Shown here: positions 38,121-49,831 of the stretch, piece after piece
Layout: every line of letters begins with the position of its first letter
Position numbering within the stretch: position 1 is the first letter of the stretch
Assembly (NCBI GenBank): GCA_024220525.1
Contig: JAMYWO010000032.1
Span: 148,654 to 212,653, forward strand
Source of the DNA: Cochliopodium minus
Taxonomy: Eukaryota > Discosea > Himatismenida > Cochliopodiidae
Direction: 5' to 3'
Length of the DNA: 64,000 bases
Made by a program: the position numbers and the translations under genes
Notes under the pieces: model-generated
What the model saw: the letters and a program-made list of their open reading frames with translations, nothing else
Told to the model about the DNA's origin: nothing
Databases searched by the model: none

Positions 38121-38142
38121 CATAACCAAAAAAATAAACAAG

Positions 38143-41100
38143 GTATCAAAACATTTGAGTTGAAAAAATCATTGTGGGGCAAAAAAAAGACAGCTTTCTT
38201 TGGCTATGACGCAGTCTCCTTCATCTCCAAACACTTCGCCATCAAACGTAACGTTGCCGTCTCCGTCGCTCAAAGCCTCTTGAAGAAAAGCTTCTTCGCT
38301 GCCCTAAGCACCGACATCTTTGCTGACGAAAAGACCTTTCAATATTACCTGAACTCTGGAACCATCGAAGACTTGGGTAAAATAAAATTTTTTAAAAAAA
38401 GTTTTTTTTGATTTATTATTTTTTAAAAAAGTTTTTTTTTGATTTATTATTTTTTTAAAAAAGTTTTTTTAAATTTATTATTTTTTAAAAAAGTTTTTTT
38501 TTGATTTATTAATTTTTAAAAAAGTATATTTCAATATTTTATTTTTTTAAAAGAGTATATTTAAATATTTTATTTTTTTAAAAAAGTTTTAAAATTTAGT
38601 TTTTTTTTGTGGCATTTATTTTCATTTTTGATTAATTTTTTTTTTGTTTTTTTTTTTTTGTTGCAGTTGTAAAAATATTTTTTCTTTTATTTTTTTTAAA
38701 AAGTTCAATTAAATTCTTTGTCATACAAAATTATTTTTAATTACATTAACATTATTATTTATTAAAAAAAAAATTTCTTTTAAACATACTTTAATCATTT
38801 TGTTTTTTTACTAATTACAGGTTTTCCAACGGAAAGAGTGTTGAAGGCATTGAAAGAGTTGAAGAACCATCCCACTTCTTCCAACAAAACTGAAGAAATC
38901 GATTACGTCATCAAAATGCTCAGCAGCGGAGGAAATTTCTACGAATCCAACATTGCCCAAATTCTCGAGGAAGAACAAGATTTGGATCAAGGTAAAAAAA
39001 AAAATTTTATTTTTGTTTATTAAATTACATTTTCATTTTTATTTTTTTTTATTTTTTTTGATTTTATAAGATTTTTATTTTTATTTTTTATTTTTTATTT
39101 TTTTACTTTTATTTTTTATTTTTTATCTTTTATTTTTTTTTTAAAATTCATTTTTATTTTTATTTTTAAAATTCATTTTTATTTTTATTTTTATTTTTAT
39201 TTTTATTTTTATTTTTTATTTTTTTTGAATCAATTGATTTTATTTTTAAAAATTAACTGAAATAAAAAAAAAGATACCAAAAAATTTGTTTTGTTAAACA
39301 CTTCTGCCACTTCCGAGGCTCTAAACGACAAGCGCAGCACCTTCATAAAAAAGAACAAGGAAGAATCCAAAAAGAAAAACTCTATCCAGGCATCCCATCA
39401 ACATCCCCTTGTCAAAGAGATTCTTCCTGACATTTGTAATTTTTTTTTTAATTTTTTTTTTTTTTTTTTGCACAATAATCTTTGTTTTTAATACTTTTTT
39501 ATTTAAGAAATTATAAAAATTGTTTTCGTTTTTTTTGTGTTTCTTCCATTTTTTTTTTTCATTTCAGAAACAATTTTTTTTTAAAAAGATTTTTTTTTTG
39601 TTGCAATTCATTATTTATTTTGGTTTATTTTTAATAAAAAAATCGTTTTTGTGTTTTTCCTTTTAAAGAAATTTTAACAAAATAATAATATTATATTTTT
39701 GTTTGATTATAATACATTATTTTTGTGTTTTTGAACAATTTTTTAAAATTAATTTTCTTGATAAAAAAATATTTAAAAAATTTTTTTGTTAAATTTTTTC
39801 TCAATTTTGTTTTAGTTGAATTTTTTTATTTATTTTTTTTTTATTCATTTTGTTTTTGTTAAATTTTTTTTTTGTTAAATTTTTTTTTGTTAAAGGCAAC
39901 TGGAACTTCCCAATCTACAAACTCTACAAAAAATCCAAGGGCAGCCCACTGTTCTACATGGGTTACGCCCTCTTTGTGCATCACGATCTCATCAGCAAGT
40001 TCAACATCCCCGAGAAGAAGTTGGTTGAGTGGCTCAAGAAAGTTGATGAGGGCTACAATTCTCAGAACACTTATCACAATTCTACTCATGCCTCTGATGT
40101 CGCTCAGACTTTGAATTTTTTTCTAACCCGAGGAGGTTTTTTTTTCACAATTATTAATTTATTTTTATTTTTCATTTTTTTTTAATAAAAATCTTGTTTT
40201 TATTTTTATTTATTTTATTTTTATATTTTAGAATTTATTTTATTTTTATATTTTTATTGTTCATTAAAAATTGTTTAAAACTTTTTTTTTTTTGAACATT
40301 TTTTTTTTAATTATTTTTTATTCTTTAAAACCTTTTTTATAAATAAAAATATTTTTTTTCCCAATGAAGGACTGGCAGGATGCTTGACAGACACAGACAT
40401 CTTCGCAGCAATCGTGGCAGCAATCATACATGACTTTGACCATCCAGGGGTGAACAACACATACATCATCAACTCTCGCCACGACATCGCGGTGAGATAC
40501 AATGACATCTCCGTCCTTGAGAACCATCACATTGCTTATTCCTACTCTTTGTTGATCAAAGACGAGTACAACATCTTCGAGGGTTGTCCTCCTGGTAAAC
40601 TATTAATAAAATGAAATAAAAATAAAATTAATTCTTTTTCTTATAAAAAAAAATTTCATACTGAAAATAAACAATAAAATAATTTTCTTTTTTTACACAT
40701 TTATTTTTTGAAAAAAAAAAGAGTTGTACAGAGAAATTAGAGAAACAATAATCAAATTGGTATTGTCTACTGATTTTGCAAAACATTTTGACATTCTGGG
40801 ACAATTCAAGGCCAAAATTGCAACAGGATTTGACTATAACAAACTCGAAGATAGAAGGCTCGTGTTGCAGGTAAAAAATAAAAAAAATAAAAAATAAAAA
40901 ATTAAAAATTAATCAATCTTTTTATTTCAAAACAGGTTGCACTTAAGTGTGCCGATATTTCTCACACAGCTAAAGAAAAAAAGCTCCATGTAAAGTGGAC
41001 ACAGGGAGTCACCGAAGAGTTCTACAGTCAGGGTGACCGCGAAAAACAGAACAAACTACCCCTCTCCCCTTTCATGGATCGTGAGACTGGTGACTTGCCC

Positions 41101-41343
41101 AAATCTCAGATTGGTTTCATCAATTTTTTGGTCTTACCTCTTTATAAGGTTTTGATTCTTTTATTCATTTTACATAAAAATGTTTCATTTTATTTACAAA
41201 ATTAGGTTTGGTCAGAACAGTTTGAGGATTCTTCCGTTTGTTGCGAGACTTTGCAGAACAACTTGGAGTACTGGAAGCTTCAAGCAGAGATAAATAACCA
41301 GCAAAATGAAAAGAAAGATCAAAACAATACAAACAACAAATGA
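38143..41343 (+). CDS. Class I 3',5'-cyclic nucleotide phosphodiesterase with DEP-like domain, 5' end incomplete
   Basis: Hydrolyses cAMP or cGMP. Eight exons, 38143-38376, 38821-38991, 39274-39435, 39896-40135, 40370-40594, 40722-40870, 40936-41148 and 41206-41343, about 510 residues. The first exon, with no ATG, reads KKTAFFGYDAVSFISKHF, then NVAVSVAQSLLKKSFF and TFQYYLN, which is a DEP-domain pattern entered after its first strand. The catalytic domain starts near NWNFPIYKLY. Metal-binding histidines and aspartates occur in TYHNSTHASDV, IIHDFDHPGVNN and ALKCADISH; the C-terminal part has GFINFLVLPLY. All HD residues needed for activity appear present. Substrate preference cannot be read. 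The N-terminus must lie in upstream exons that are not in this window. The C-terminus is Asn/Gln-rich. Confidence 0.9.
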
Positions 41344-41449
41344 ATAAATAAATAAAATGTTTTTAAAAATACTGAGTGAAAGCGAAAAATTTTTAATATT
41401 AACTCTGTTCGAAGAAAAAAAAATGTAAAAGACAAATTAATTTAATAAA

Positions 41450-42772
41450 TCACCATTTCTCAAGCACCTTATTTATTTTGTTGAGTTTCTCTTCTTCGGA
41501 AGTATCATCAGAATCAGAATAAGAAGTGGTGGAATTGGAATCTTCTTTATTATTGATTTTGTTTTCCCAATCCTTCATCTTCTTCTCTAATTCCCTCACT
41601 TTCTCAGAATCCTCACTAGATTTTTTCTCTTTGAGTTTTTTTTCTTTGGGAGATTCTTCCTCCTCCTTGGTGGGAGATGGAACATCCTTATCCTTGTTGT
41701 TCCAAACCTTGATTTTGGATTCGATCATGTTCATTATTTTTTTATCCTCAGAATCCTTGGAATCATCCTCATCCTCAGAGGTCTTATCAGTATCAGAGGA
41801 ATCCTCGTCACTATGTTTCTTATTTTGTTTCTTGGGCTCATCCTTAAGCTCTTCTTTTTTTGGCTCCTCTTTGTGGCTCTCTTCTTTCTTTGGCTCCTCT
41901 TCTTTCTTGTGCTCTTTATGATCTTCCTTCTTTGGTTCCTCTTTCTTGTGCTCTTCCTTCTTTGGCTCCTCTTTGTGATTATCTTTATGATCTTCTTTCT
42001 TTGGCTCCTCTTTTTTGTGATCCTCTTTATGATCTTCCTTCTTTGGCTCTTGTTTGTGATTTTCTTTAGGGTTCTCTTTGTGCTCTTCCTTCTTTGGCTG
42101 ATCTTTCTTGTTCTCTTCTTTTTCGTGATCATTATCTTCTTTATGATCAGAATCAGTATCCTCTGAGGAAGAAGAAGAAGAAGAAGAATCCTTATTCTTC
42201 TTGTTATTTTCTTTATCCTGGTTTTTAATTTCTTTATCTTTGTTGTCTTCCTCCTCATTATTATTATTATTATCTTCTTTATGTTTTCCCTTAGGTTTTC
42301 CAGTGGGCTCACTACCATCGAGCCATGAAGATATCACGTCCAATACCTTATTATCTTTGTCTTTATTTTTCATATCTTGCAATATCTCTTTTTTCCTTTG
42401 CAATGTCAACCCTCCCCTGGATTTTTCTTTTTCCAATTTGCCCTTTTTGGGCTTTTCTTTGTTATTTTTATTATCTTTTTCTTTTTCCACTTTCACTCCT
42501 TTAATTTCTCCTATAGATTTCGCAGACTTCAATTTCATGGGATTACTTGATAATTCTTTTTCTAATTCTTCGTCTCCACCACTATTTATGAAAACATATA
42601 AAGTTTATATAAATATTTATACCGTACATTTTTATTTCAAAAATTTTAAATTGAAGGGTTTTAAATATATACTTTTGCTATTTAGATGATATTTTTATAT
42701 ATACCTAATCCAAGATGCAAGTGCCGCATTAACACCTTGATTATTTTTCTCTCCTTTTTTGCTATTGCTCAT
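41450..42772 (-). CDS. Highly charged disordered repeat protein with spaced Trp motifs
   Basis: Not recognised. Two exons, 42705-42772 and 41450-42581, encode 399 residues. The middle 150 residues are a Lys/Glu/His/Pro/Asp repeat built from units like HKEEPKKEE and KKEDHKED. Acidic Ser runs flank it (SSSSSSSSEDTDSD, SDEDSSDTDK). Four to five short elements share a Val/Ile/Leu-x-x-Trp core: ALASWISG, DVISSWLDG, KIKVWNN, KKMKDWEN and KVLEKW at the very C-terminus. These may be short linear binding motifs on a flexible scaffold. No signal peptide, membrane segment or fold is visible. A nuclear, cytoskeletal or phosphoprotein role is possible but unsupported. Its stop faces the phosphodiesterase stop across 106 bp. 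Confidence 0.75.
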
Positions 42773-43039
42773 TGAGAATTTCTTTCAAATATTTTTTTAT
42801 TTATTAAATATTTTATTTATATTTCTCTTTTGTTGAAGTAAATTGATATAAAATAAAGTTATGATGGGAATATACATCGTTATACTTGCACTTTAGAGCT
42901 CATATATATAATCAAAGAAATATTTTATAAAAAAAAAAAAATTCCAAAGATTTCCTAGAGTTGAATGTAATAATTTAATTGATAGAAAGATGCATGTGAT
43001 GTTGATGCAACTTGTATTTTTCGAAAAATGAGAATTTTA

Positions 43040-43888
43040 TTAATTTTTCTTTTTTCCTTTTTCACGATCACCAAACAATTTATCCTCATCCATCTCCTCA
43101 TCATCGTCTTCCTTGAGGATTTTGGTTCCATTGACGTAATCTTGCAAATTTCTTTCAGTCAATTGTTGTCTGACCAATTCAATCTGATCCAAAAAGACAC
43201 CATGTTGATTAGAGATGATTTCTTGTTTGAGGGCCTCAGGATTAGAAAGGAGTTCTTGCATAAATTGCCATTTATGGATCAATTCGATATCATATTCGTT
43301 CAAATCTGCGATCTTCTCTTCTCCTTGCTCGATGATAGGGGTAGGTTCTGGATCAGTATACAATTCATGTCCTGCGTGTTTGAATAGATCTTCTTTCTCG
43401 ATGAGATATTGATACCAATCGTTTTTGTGATTGGCATGTTTCTCTTTCAACATCTTTTCATATTTTTCTCTTTGTTCATATCTTCATAATCATTTTTTTA
43501 TTTTTTGATTAAATGTTATTGAAGGGATAAAAATAGTATAAAAAATTTTTCTAACGTCATTTTGGATACATGTGGTTTTAATTTCCTTCTATAGATTGCA
43601 TCATAGAGCATTCTTTGTTTGAATTTGGAGAAAAATTTAGGATGCAATTTTTCTTTGATTTTTATCCCAGATTTTTTCGTAATTACACCATCATTGATCA
43701 ATTGTCTGATTCCCTCTCCTTTTTATTGTTAATATAATTAGGTGTTTTTTAATTTTTTTAATAGTAGATGATATACTTGTTTTAATTTGGGATATTTTTT
43801 CCATTTGTTGAGGATCGAGCCATACTCTCTTATCTCCACATTGCAAAATTTCTTTTGCCAATCTTTTTTGCATAGCAAGTTGCACCAT
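43040..43888 (-). CDS. Ribosomal protein L19e N-terminal domain joined to an unrelated acidic C-terminus
   Basis: Three exons, 43777-43888, 43556-43718 and 43040-43481, encode 238 residues, phase exact. Residues 1-55 are a clear L19e (eL19) N-terminal domain: MQKRLAKEILQCGDKRVWLDP, then KTREGIRQLINDGVITKK. After this the family should continue with a basic core (R-K-G-R-H-x-G-x-G-K-R-K-G) and a long basic helix. Instead the sequence reads LHPKFFSKFKQRMLYDAIYRRKLKPH, a helical KYEKMLKEKHANHKNDWYQ region, acidic-to-neutral helices and a Glu/Asp-rich tail. The rRNA-binding basic core is absent. It may be a paralogue recruited to a new role, or a mitoribosomal or other protein with a borrowed domain. 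Exon 2 ends at a GTTAGA donor, less usual but the only in-phase choice. Confidence 0.7.
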
Positions 43889-44014
43889 TTTCTAATAGTT
43901 CAATTTTTTTTTGAAAAAATAAATAGATCTATAAAATCATCATAAACAAGCAATTGATAAAAATATATTAATTTCATCAATGATATTGCAAAAATACACA
44001 ATGAAAAAAATAAT

Positions 44015-45374
44015 TTAATTTGTGGTTTCAAGATTGATGGAAGTATCTTTCTTTTTTCTTTTGTGAGATTCGACTCTGCTTGGAGGTGGAGGACCTCTTA
44101 CAAAAAAAATCGGAGATTTCTCAGGTTCAACAAAAATATTCTTCATTTTGGGGTTATCATTCTCCTTTAATTTTTTATCAAGAATCTTCAACATCTTTTG
44201 TCTTTTGGATTCTGCTTTATCACTGTGGAGATTAAAAAGATTGAATAATAATTAATTATATATCAATTAAGAATGATTTTTACGATTTGGTTGGAGAAAT
44301 GTAATTTTGAGCATAATTATCAGAATGATCATTCTCACTATTGACGATGGAACGAGTCCATTTTTCGATTAATTCCTGCGCCATTTGTTTATTGTGCAAT
44401 GTCTCTTTTGGATGATTGATAAAAGATTTGATGATTCTTCCAATTTGACTGATTTTGATTTCTTCATGATGATTATCCCATTTGGAGCCAGAAATGATGT
44501 TCATCAATTCTAACAATTTAGATCTTACTTCCAATGAAGGTAGCACGCCCTTTTTAGGAGATATGAGCCATTTATTGAAGGTATGTAAGATTTGTTGGCT
44601 GAGCAAAACTTCTTGCATGTATGTTTTTCTCATCAACTCCTCTAATTTTGGCAATAACTTTAATTTATCTAATGCTGGCCTTTTATTTTTGAGGGAGTGT
44701 AAATCATTTCTATATGCATCTTCCATATCTTTGAGCAATTGTATTGCCAATTGTTCATTTTCTGCTCTTTCGCTCTCTAAAATTTTTTTATTTGATCTTC
44801 TAGATGGTTTTTTTGTATTTTCTTCCAAAATCAAATCAAATGTGCCTATATATCAAAATTTAATAAATATATAATGATTTTAATGTTTTTATTTGTTTTT
44901 TACTTTTCTCTTTTTCTTCTTTTGTTGTTGAAAGATTCAAGTCATCAGCATCTTTTTTTTTATCTTCCCCCTTTCTTTTTCTCTTTTTCGTTGATTTAGT
45001 AGATTTTGTTGGTGTTTTTTTGGTTCTTTTTTGAATTCTCTTTAGATTTTGTTGTTGAACCTCTTTATAAAATTTATATAAATATAAATCAAACCAATAT
45101 TGAAGGAGAAATAATTTTTAAAAAAATATTTACTCTTATCATCAAAATCCTCGTTTGTTCCTGCTTCTGCTTTTAAATCTATATTAATATCATCGTCATC
45201 CCCAAAGAGAGAATTGTAAGAATCATCCTGTTCTTGGTCTTCCTCAACTTCCATATGGGATTTTTCAGGTTTTTTCTCTTCTTCTATATTTTCTTTGATT
45301 TCAATATTTTCTTTTATTTCAATGGTTTCTTCTTTTATGTCTTCATTTTTGATCTCATTTGTAACTTCACTCAT
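44015..45374 (-). CDS. IWS1: Transcription elongation factor IWS1/Spn1
   Basis: Spt6-binding factor that travels with RNA polymerase II and links elongation to chromatin and mRNA export. Four exons, 45134-45374, 44904-45062, 44284-44845 and 44015-44222, encode 389 residues. Residues 1-135 are acidic then very basic and disordered (KKRKRKGEDKKK), typical of the family. The TFIIS-N/LW domain (about 150-300) has QLLKDMEDAYRNDLHSLKNK, PALDKLKLLPKLEELM, FNKWLISPKKGVLPSLEVRSKLLELM, IGRIIKSFINHPKET and AQELIEKWTRSI. These match the Spn1 core closely. The C-terminal tail has a Pro cluster (GPPPPSRVESHKRKKK). A fungal-size protein. It diverges from the caprin-like gene with 442 bp between. Confidence 0.9.
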
Positions 45375-45816
45375 TCTATCGATTTTTTTTTATATATTTT
45401 TATTGAATGGTGAAATTCTTTCATTTTTGGGTTGATATAATTTCAATTTAGATTTGATCAAAACGATTTGAGTTGGATTTAATCAATAAATTGTAAATTT
45501 TGGCAATAATTCTGCAAAGTCTGTGAAATGATTTACAAATATTAATCAGCTCAAAAAGATGAACATGAATTCAAATTCTAAGTTTTTATGAATGGCAAAC
45601 AAAAATTCTTAGTCTTAAAATTTGCTCAATAGTTTTATGAATATGATATTTTGCTTTTTTATTTTATGATATAATAACTGATGCATCGTACTTTTACATA
45701 CAAATTCTTTTTTTTTCATTTATAAATTAAATTCATTAAATAAATAAATAAAAAAATTAAAGAATTTATATATTCTTTTTTTTTGTTGAAGTATAGAGGA
45801 TATATTTGCAATAAAA
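45375..45816. other. Divergent intergenic region
   Basis: Spacer of 442 bp between two divergent starts; both promoters should lie here. It contains the more GC-mixed stretch TCATCGTACTTTTACAT near 45685 but no repeat or open frame of note. Confidence 0.4.
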
Positions 45817-46898
45817 ATGTCTGATAATAATACAAATATCGAACAAAATAATGAAAATAATACTCAAGAAAGTACCCCTCAACAACCAACATTTATATTA
45901 TCTCCTTTAGAACAACAACAACTTCAACGTTTAAAAGAAGAAAATAAAAATCCATATATCTTCGCAATAAACAAGAAAACCAAGGCAATAAATAAAAAAC
46001 TTTCTAAATTAAAAAAAATAGAAGAATTACATAAATCTGGAAAGGAGTTAAATAAAACTCAATTAGAATCTTATGACAGAATCAAACCTCTTCAAAAAAA
46101 ATTATCTCATTTTGAAGATTTGAAAAAAAATTATATTCAAATCGCTGAAAATGTAAGATTGATTTCATCTATTTATTTTATTTCATCTAACAAATATATT
46201 TTTATTTCACTTTCATTTTAAAATATCTCAGCAAAAGGTAATTATATTTTTTATTTTTTTTTTTTTTATTTTGTTAATATTAACAAATACATCTTAATTC
46301 ATAGAAAAATGATCCTTCCATTTTATTATTCTCTCTCATTCAAGCTATTGCTGTTGAATCTAAAGCACACAACGATAAGTTTGCACTTCAACATACCAGA
46401 CTCACAAAATTCAGAGATCTTCTCTTTCAAGAAGCAACCGGATTTTCTGATTTCCAAAAATCAGTTGACAATTCCAACTCTCTCTTGCAAAGATTCGTAG
46501 AGAGCTCTGAAACCATTGCCTTTGACGAAATCACCTTCAAACAACTCAGAACCGACTTGCTTGATACCACCCTTGGTATCAATGGAATGGCTCAATTTGA
46601 AATCAGCAAGAATAAACAATTGGAAAAGAAACGTATCAAAGAACAAGAAGAACTTGAAAAGAAACAAAAGGAACTTCAGTAATCAATTTTTAAACTATTG
46701 CATCTGTTATTTTTAAAAAGATATTAATTTTTTTCATAAAGGGCTCAAAACAATAAAAATAGAGACAATAGAAACAAGGGAAACAACAACAGAAATAGAG
46801 ACAACAATAGAGGGGACAACAGAGACAACAGAGACAACAGAAACAAAAATAGAGACAACAATAGAAATCGTGAAAATAATAATAGAAGACAAAACTAA
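45817..46898 (+). CDS. Caprin-like RNA-binding protein
   Basis: Likely cytoplasmic RNA-granule protein. Exons 45817-46152, a possible 6-nt exon 46232-46237, 46305-46678 and 46742-46898 give 288 or 290 residues. Residues 40-110 resemble the N-terminal homology region of animal caprins: NPYIFAINKKTKAINKKLSKLKK, then GKELNKTQLESYDRIKPLQKKL. The middle is helical (LFSLIQAIAVESKAH, LLFQEATGF). The last about 50 residues consist almost only of Asn, Arg, Asp and Lys with a few Gly, in patterns such as RDNRNKGNNNRNRD, comparable to the RG-rich tails that bind RNA. Homology is by pattern and spacing, so moderate. The 6-nt exon has standard TCAG and GT borders and codes Gln-Lys; skipping it keeps frame. 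Confidence 0.55.
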
Positions 46899-47123
46899 TA
46901 CCTCTATATTGAAGAAATCCAATTACCACCATCCTTTACCTAATTATTAAAAACATCTTATACCAAATTTTTTTAATTCAATTTGATACATATAATACAA
47001 TTTGTAAAATCATCATTTGTTCTGAAAATTTTTAATTTGATTTTATAAATATTTTATAATTAAGCAAGTCAATGCTTAGTTTTTTGTTTGGAAAAAAATG
47101 AAACAAATTTTTTATTAAATGAA

Positions 47124-49831
47124 TTAGAGTTTAGAATTCCAATTGAAATGAAATGTGAAAGATCCACTTTGAGTATCAATGTTTGGTAATTGCATTGTAT
47201 TCTTGGATCCAACAACGTTTGGATTATTTGATTGGTCCAAATCTGAAGAAAGAAGATCAATAGGGTTTATTCCATCGGGTATTTTTTTGTTAGGATTGAG
47301 GATGTTGTTTGGATCGAGGGATACTTTCAAGGTCTTCATCAATCTAACTGCATCGATGCCCAACTCATCAACAACAAATTCTCTTTTACCCAAACCAACT
47401 CCATGTTCTCCCGTACAAGTTCCATCCATTCTGATTGCTCTCTGAATCATTCTTTTGTTAATATCAGTTGCTTCTTGCACTTCAGTTGGATTATTAGGAT
47501 CGAATAAAATGAAAAGATGAAAGTTTCCATCCTGAATTAAAAAATATTTTAAAATAAAATTGAAAAAAGATTTAAAAAGAATAAATAAGTTTTATTTACT
47601 CCAGAGTGAGCAGCGATAGGAGCAAACAGACGTTGGTTCAATAACTCTTTTTTGGTTTCGGAAACACACTCACCTAAACGGGAGATAGGAACACAGACAT
47701 CGGTGGTCCATATTTTGAGTCCCTTTTCTTTAGGACGCAAAATTTCGGTGGCAAAAAGTGCCGCTTTACGAGCTTTCCAAAGAATATCTCTTTCTAAAAA
47801 AATCGATTATTTTTAAATTTAAAATCAAAAATAAAAATAAATCATTTATATAAATAAAAAGAGTTTAAATCTAAAAAAGTTGAATTGAAAATTTGTTAGT
47901 AAAAATGCTTGTTAATTGGATCAACATTAATCAACATATAGAAATGATAATATGATATTTGGATGTCATTGATCAAGTATATAGTATCTTTTGTTGAGAT
48001 ATAAAAATTGATCCAAATTATAATATGGCGCAGATTAAATTCTCACAAAAAAATTTTCATGACAAAATTAATTTTTATTAATTTGATTTAGTTAATAAAT
48101 TTTTATTTTTTTTTACCTTCTTCGGTCTTTGTAAAGAGCAAATCACTTCCGTTGTGGATGTTGCAGATTTTGCGGACTGCATCCTCTTGTTCATTGAGGA
48201 TCTTTTGGCTGTTATGTCCAAACTCGAAATAGAGGGTGGTCTTTTCAACAAATTTGTAGTTGAAGCGGAGATTAAGCGCTCTCATCATCACATCATCTAT
48301 TTTTTGTGAAAATTTTTTTTTGTTAAAATTAAAAATAATGTTCCAAAAAAAAAAAGTTTGTATTTTGTATTCAAACTGATTAAAAAAAATTTATCAAATA
48401 AAAAAAATTTAAAATTAAATTTAGAAAAAAATCAAAAGGATAAAAAAAAATTTTATTGAAGAAAAAAAAAAATTTTAAATAATAAAAATTTAAATTTTTT
48501 TTAATGAGTGAAATAATACAATATTATTTTTTGCAATAAAATGTATATTTTTTTTTTCAATAAACTTGAAATGATTTTTTTCTTTCTTACCCATCAATTC
48601 GACCATGGAAATGGTGTTGATATCAACACCATCATGCTTTTGTTGGATGAGATCAATGACAACTTGGCAAGCGTCCTCGATGGAGTCGAAACAAACAGTG
48701 CAAGCGGAAATGGCTTTGGGGATCTTGCAAATCTTGATGGTGGCTTTCACCACTACTCCCAATGTTCCTTCGCTTCCAACAAACAACCTTGTGAGGTCGT
48801 ACCCTGACGAGCTTTTTCTCGCTTTGGTGGAGGTTTTTATTCTCGTTCCGTTGGCGAGGATGACGTCGAGTGAGATTGTGTTTTCTTTCTGTGAATAAAA
48901 AAAATTTTTAAGTAAAAAATCTGATTCAAATAATTAATTTAATTATTATTATATTATTATTTAAAAATAAATTTAAATAATATTTATAAATTTAAATAAT
49001 ATTTAATTCATTTTTTGAATTTCAATGAATGAATTATATTTTATTCGCCGAAATTAATTTTGTACTCTTCATTGTTGATCTCTTACCATCGTTCCGTATC
49101 TGACCGCTTTGGTACCCGAAGCACAAGTGCTGATCATTCCACCAATTGTGGCGTTCGGACCTGATAAAAAAAAAAGAGATAGTTAATCGAAGAGTTGATA
49201 TCAAAAAAAGAAATTGATTTATTAATTATTCCTATAGAATTTTTTTTTTCCTATTTTTTAATTTATAATTTTTATTTTTTTTAATTAATCTAACCTGCAT
49301 CAATTGGAAAAACATATCCTTTTTCCTTCAAGATAGAATTCAGTTTTGGGAATGAGATTCCTGGTTCCACATCGACAGTAGAGTCTTGCTGCGAGAGAAG
49401 AAAAAGAAAATAAAAAAGAATTTTGGCGAAATTTTGCGTCATAAAAAATTAAATTAAAAAAATTTTAATATATACTAACGATACTCTTATATCCTATATA
49501 CATATGGGATTTATATTAAATATATATATATTTTTTTTACCTCATTTATAGATATGACCTTATCCATCTTCTCAAATGACATCACCACACTCCCATTTCC
49601 TGTGGTCAAAATTTGCCCTTCAAGACTTGTTCCCTTTCCATAGGAAATGACAACTATCTTGTGTTCATTGGCGATTCTCAAGATCTGTTGCACCTCAGTA
49701 GCATTGATGGGATATATAACCACTTCTGGTCTATGTAGTGGAATGTTGTGGGAATAATCTTTTCCAAATAAACTTGTTGATTCTTCTGATTGATCAAATC
49801 TTTCTCCCAACAATTCTTTAATCTTGTGCAT
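47124..49831 (-). CDS. FAD-linked D-lactate dehydrogenase (GlcD/DLD family)
   Basis: Oxidises D-lactate (or a related 2-hydroxy acid) to pyruvate with FAD. Seven exons, 49541-49831, 49295-49388, 49087-49160, 48591-48888, 48117-48296, 47600-47793 and 47124-47531, encode 512 residues. The FAD-binding domain holds PEVVIYPINATEVQQILRIA, VVISYGKGTSLEG, VEPGISFPKLN and PNATIGGMISTCASGTKAVRYG. The GYDLTRLFVGSEGTLG segment, HSGDGNFHL and the C-terminal GTCTGEHGVGLGKREF and PNNILNPNKKI motif are intact. Typical D-LDH enzymes are mitochondrial, but this one starts directly at MHKIKELLG with no obvious presequence, so location is uncertain. Intron 5 carries a short inverted-repeat element (47886-48059). 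Confidence 0.93.
47886..48059. mobile_element. MITE-like inverted-repeat element, copy 1
   Basis: 174 bp inside intron 5 of the D-lactate dehydrogenase gene. Outer ends TGAAAATTTGTTAGT and, inverted, TGAAAATTTTTTTGT. An inner inverted pair TTGGATCAA/TTGATCCAA encloses about 100 bp that itself folds back (ATCAACATAT against GTTGAGATAT). A second copy at 52508-52678 has the same order and ends, roughly 75 percent alike by eye. No coding capacity. Target duplications are unclear. Confidence 0.7.

Noticed and set aside
41526-42689. Plus-strand Ser/Leu frames opposite the charged repeat protein
   Set aside because: Antisense of Glu/Lys codons; the minus strand has two well-bordered exons and a consistent composition.
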